From the NCBI RefSeq assembly GCF_008635795.1, contig NZ_VWRQ01000004.1, forward strand, positions 62,001 to 126,000: a stretch of DNA of 64,000 nucleotides, in the 5' to 3' direction. Positions within the stretch are counted from its first letter, which is position 1; every line of letters begins with the position of its first letter. This document shows positions 61,169 through 64,000 of the stretch, piece by piece. Below the pieces are notes generated by a model that searched no databases, was not told where the DNA came from, and was given only the letters and a program-made list of their open reading frames with translations. Made by a program: the position numbers and the translations under genes. Source of the stretch: Paenibacillus tepidiphilus (GTDB lineage Bacteria; Bacillota; Bacilli; Paenibacillales; Paenibacillaceae).

Positions 61169-61621
61169 GTGGTGAATTTTGGCAGCAGTTTTGGAATCAG
61201 CGCATCCGCATTGACCGCCCAGCGGCTTAGAATGGACGTGATTTCCTCCAATATCGCCAACGCCGAAACGACCAGAGCGTCGGTGGTGGATGGCAAAGCA
61301 GTAGCATACCGCCGCAAACTGGTGGTGCTTGAGACTTCTGACAGCAACAGCTTCGCAAATGTTCTGAATTCCAAAATGAACGGTCAGAGCGAAGGAGTTA
61401 AGGTGCAGTCGATTACAGAGGATCCTTCACCGCTGAAACCCGTGTATAATCCGAGCCATCCGGATGCGGATGCCGAAGGCTATGTATATATGCCCAATGT
61501 GGATATTACGAAGGAAATGGTGGATATGCTCTCGGCTTCGCGTTCTTACGAGGCTAACGTTACGATGCTGAACGCATCCAAAGCAATGGTATCGAAAGCG
61601 CTGGAAATCGGCAGAGCTTAA
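61169..61621 (+). CDS. flgC: Flagellar basal-body rod protein FlgC
   Basis: The 150-residue rod protein has ISASALTAQRLRMDVISSNI and ANAETTRA, the centre YNPSHPDADAEGYVYMPNVD and a C-terminal SASRSYEANVTMLNASKAMV. AAGGGAGG precedes two adjacent GTG codons (61169, 61172), either of which may start. Confidence 0.96.
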   Translation: MVNFGSSFGISASALTAQRLRMDVISSNIANAETTRASVVDGKAVAYRRKLVVLETSDSNSFANVLNSKMNGQSEGVKVQSITEDPSPLKPVYNPSHPDADAEGYVYMPNVDITKEMVDMLSASRSYEANVTMLNASKAMVSKALEIGRA

Positions 61622-61660
61622 TAACGTCAATAAGGCAACAAAATTACAGGAGGGAATTCA

Positions 61661-61969
61661 TTGATCCAGAATTTTATGATTGGCTCCCAGACCATACAAC
61701 CGCTAGCCATGAAGACAGCAGCCGCTGAGACTTCCAGCGTATCCGACTCTTCACAAAGCTTCAGCGCTTATTTGCAGGATGCCCTGAATCAGGTCGCCGG
61801 CCAGGAACAAAATGCTAAAGATATGAACAATAAATTTATTTTGGGAGAAGTCAATATAGACGAAACCATGATTGCTTCCCAACAGGCACTGCTAAGCTTG
61901 CAGTTGACTACACAAGTCCGGAACAAGGTAATCGAAGCCTATCAGGAAATTATGAGAACTCAGATCTAA
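61661..61969 (+). CDS. fliE: Flagellar hook-basal body protein FliE
   Basis: FliE links the MS ring with the rod. The 102-residue product has SSQSFSAYLQDALNQVAGQE and LGEVNIDETMIASQQALLSL with QLTTQVRNKVIEAYQEIMR, as in FliE. The TTG start lies six bases after AGGAGGG. Confidence 0.95.
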   Translation: MIQNFMIGSQTIQPLAMKTAAAETSSVSDSSQSFSAYLQDALNQVAGQEQNAKDMNNKFILGEVNIDETMIASQQALLSLQLTTQVRNKVIEAYQEIMRTQI

Positions 61970-62003
61970 ATAATCCAAGCTTAGTTTCGGATGGGGTGAC
62001 ACT

Positions 62004-63587
62004 GTGAATGAAAGATTTGCCCAGTACCGGGAGAAGCTCACCCAGTATTGGAACAGATTTAGCGGGAAGCAGAAGATTCTTTTCTTCTCGACCCTTTTTA
62101 TAATTATCATCATCATTGTAGTTATGACCATGCAGCTTTCCAAAACGGAGTATGAAGTGGCATTCCGGGATCTTGACAGTACGGATGCTGCGGGAGTCAT
62201 GACTTATCTGGATTCGTCGGGAATCCCTTACCGGCTGAGCCCGGATGGACAAAGTATTTCGGTCCCGAGCACGGATGCGACTAGGATCAAGATTGATATC
62301 GCTTCGCAGGGGATCGTACAGGAAGGTTCAATCGGCTACAAAGTATTCGATGAGTCCTCTTCGATGATTGGAACAACGGACAGCGAGTTTAATGTTAAGT
62401 ATAACAACGCCTTAAACGGCGAGGTTGAGCAGCTGATGGGACGTATGCAGGGCATCAAGGCTGCCAAGGTGCTGATCAATCTGCCGAAAGAAACGGTATT
62501 CGTTGCACAAGAGGGGCAAGAACAGGCTTCGGCTTCTGTAGTCTTGACGTTCGACCCTGGCTTCAGGCCATCACAGGATAATATCGACGGATACTTCAAT
62601 CTAGTGAAGACTGCCGTTCCAAATTTGCCCATCGAGAATATTACGATCGCTAACAATGAGGTCGAATTGATGCCGACGGCAAAGGGCGGACAAGCGGGTG
62701 TCTCCAATCAGGTGGAGGAAAACTTCGCGCTCACTAAGAAGTTCGAGGAAGAAGTCAAGAAAAATGTAAAGCAATTCTTAAGCACGTTTACCGGTCCGGA
62801 CAAGGTGGATGTTCTGGTAATCTCAACATTGAATTTTGATAAGGAGAACCGGACGGAGAATATCGTAGCACCAGTTGATACCGAGAATATGCGAGGAATT
62901 GAAATCAGTTCGCAGATTATCAGCAACACTTATTCGGGTCAGGGAAACACCACGGGCGGAGTTGCAGGGACAGGCTCTGAAGATGTCTCCGGATATCCTG
63001 CCGGTTCCGATACGGGGACTTCCACTTCTGAAGAATCCTCGGAGACCCGGAACTATGAAGTGACCCGCATCACCAAGGATGTAATCGCAAGCCCATATAC
63101 TGTTAAAGATTTAACCATTAATGTTGCGGTTGAACCACCTACAGGACAAGAAAGTTTGGACCAGGCGACTTCTGATGCCATCGAGAATATTCTGGTGAAT
63201 ATTGTCCGCGCATCTCTGGCCGGTTCCGGTACTACTTATACAGACGCTGATTTGGCCAAGAAAGTTTCGGTCTTATCGCAGCCGTTTGGCGGAACTACGG
63301 CAGAAGCAGCCGCAGGCGGCCTGGCTACCTGGATGATTTGGGCTATCGGCGGGGCGGCACTCCTGGTGGGAGTGGGAGCCGGATATCTGATCTACCGCAG
63401 ACGCAGAAACAACGCGGAGGAAGATGTGGAAGAAGAAGTTCCTCTGCAGGTTCCTACCGAGTTTCCGTCTATTAATATGGAGAGCGTAACGAATGAAAGT
63501 CAGGTCCGCAAGCAGCTTGAAAGTCTGGCGAAGAAGAAGCCGGATGAATTCGTAAATCTGCTGCGTTCCTGGTTAGCTGACGAATAG
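62004..63587 (+). CDS. fliF: Flagellar MS-ring protein FliF
   Basis: The 527-residue membrane protein forms the MS ring. It has a first helix (FFSTLFIIIIIIVVMTMQLS), the YscJ-like domain (EYEVAFRDLDSTDAAGVMTY, DSSSMIGTTDSEFNVKYNNA), a periplasmic part with Gly/Ser/Thr-rich loop (about 310-350), a second helix near residues 445-465 and a C-terminal FliG-binding tail (VRKQLESLAKKKPDEFVNLL). The start is GTG. fliG begins ten bases after the stop. Confidence 0.96.
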   Translation: MNERFAQYREKLTQYWNRFSGKQKILFFSTLFIIIIIIVVMTMQLSKTEYEVAFRDLDSTDAAGVMTYLDSSGIPYRLSPDGQSISVPSTDATRIKIDIASQGIVQEGSIGYKVFDESSSMIGTTDSEFNVKYNNALNGEVEQLMGRMQGIKAAKVLINLPKETVFVAQEGQEQASASVVLTFDPGFRPSQDNIDGYFNLVKTAVPNLPIENITIANNEVELMPTAKGGQAGVSNQVEENFALTKKFEEEVKKNVKQFLSTFTGPDKVDVLVISTLNFDKENRTENIVAPVDTENMRGIEISSQIISNTYSGQGNTTGGVAGTGSEDVSGYPAGSDTGTSTSEESSETRNYEVTRITKDVIASPYTVKDLTINVAVEPPTGQESLDQATSDAIENILVNIVRASLAGSGTTYTDADLAKKVSVLSQPFGGTTAEAAAGGLATWMIWAIGGAALLVGVGAGYLIYRRRRNNAEEDVEEEVPLQVPTEFPSINMESVTNESQVRKQLESLAKKKPDEFVNLLRSWLADE

Positions 63588-63597
63588 AGGTGTCTTA

Positions 63598-64000
63598 ATG
63601 GCAAAAGCCGGCCAAGCGGGACTCAGCGGCCGCCAGAAAGCGGCGATCCTGCTTATAACTCTAGGGCCAGAAGTATCGGCGCAAATATTCAAGCATTTGA
63701 AGGACGAAGAAATCGAACAGCTCACTCTGGAGATCGCCAACGTCCGCAAGGTGGACAGCGCGGAGAAAGAGATGATTATGTCCGAGTTCCATCAGATCTG
63801 CCTGGCCCAGGAATATATCTCGCAAGGCGGGATTAATTACGCCAAGGAGATCCTGGAGAAGGCACTCGGGCAGACCAAGGCGATGGAGGTCATCAACCGG
63901 CTGACGGCAACGCTGCAGGTCAGACCTTTCGACTTCGCCCGCAAGGCCGATCCGAATCAGATCCTGAACTTTATCCAGAACGAAAATGTCCAGACTATTG
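63598..64000 (+). CDS. fliG: Flagellar motor switch protein FliG (partial, cut by window end)
   Basis: The first 134 residues of FliG are visible: GLSGRQKAAILLITLGPEVS, IFKHLKDEEIEQLTLEIANV and FDFARKADPNQILNFIQNEN. This covers the N-terminal domain that binds FliF and the start of the middle domain. The end is outside the window. AGAGGTG lies before the ATG. Confidence 0.95.
   Translation, partial: MAKAGQAGLSGRQKAAILLITLGPEVSAQIFKHLKDEEIEQLTLEIANVRKVDSAEKEMIMSEFHQICLAQEYISQGGINYAKEILEKALGQTKAMEVINRLTATLQVRPFDFARKADPNQILNFIQNENVQTI

Noticed and set aside
1..64000. Insertion sequences, integrases or prophage genes
   Set aside because: No transposase, integrase or phage structural gene was recognised; the only mobile-like item is the short inverted-repeat element at 19452.

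Overview
The window reads as a chromosomal segment of a Paenibacillus-like member of the Bacillota. This rests on AGGAGG-type ribosome sites, frequent GTG and TTG starts, YesM/YesN sensors, GH43-CBM enzymes typical of Paenibacillus, and a right half following the Bacillus order ylxM-ffh-rpsP-khpA-rimM-trmD ... rplS ... rbgA-rnhB-ylqG-ylqH ... sucCD-dprA-topA-trmFO-hslVU-flgB-flgC-fliE-fliF-fliG. The species call is inference.

Left part (1-32.7 kb, accessory). A methionine-type lipoprotein (metQ), proC and a glyoxalase-like gene come first, then an acetyltransferase and a PadR/DUF2812 pair with a clear double operator. A minus-strand operon (4.4-8.8 kb) encodes a Cache-HAMP histidine kinase, an AraC-type response regulator and a sugar-binding lipoprotein. 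It diverges from a YtfQ-YtfR-YtfT-YjfF type furanose ABC importer. A second YtfQ-like lipoprotein and two coupled secreted GH43 enzymes (arabinoxylan debranching) follow. CcpA-like cre sites precede several of these genes. The arrangement suggests a unit that senses, trims and imports arabinoxylan sugars.

From 19.1 to 20.7 kb lies a cluster of unrelated repeats: eight perfect 27-bp copies, a 185-bp inverted-repeat element, an array of 35/36-bp units and a degenerate array running into the end of an RpiR-type regulator. That regulator diverges from a complete ECF-type transporter (S, fused double ATPase, T) with a PHP-domain hydrolase at its end; its substrate is unknown. DegV, two members of a small Sm-like family (the second at 39 kb), Cse60, a YtiB-type carbonic anhydrase, an M32 carboxypeptidase and a hemolysin III protein complete this half.

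Right part (32.8-64 kb, core). SRP (ylxM, ffh), ribosome and tRNA maturation genes, signal peptidase, RNase HII, a FliK-like/FlhB-like pair, YraN, ComM, Ohr/OhrR, succinyl-CoA synthetase, DprA, topoisomerase I, TrmFO, the HslVU protease and the start of the flagellar basal-body operon (fliG runs off the end). A 3.4-kb accessory segment between trmD and rplS holds a tRNA-Pro, short ORFs and hairpins. Compared with Bacillus subtilis, xerC (codV) is missing between trmFO and hslV, where a 126/127-bp repeat sits, and codY is missing between hslU and flgB.

The most unusual items are the ECF-RpiR-PHP locus, the 185-bp inverted-repeat element, the Sm-like small proteins, a 15-residue leader peptide with a hairpin before an acetyltransferase, a terminator-like hairpin abutting the comM start, and the hslV upstream repeat together with its N-terminal residues.
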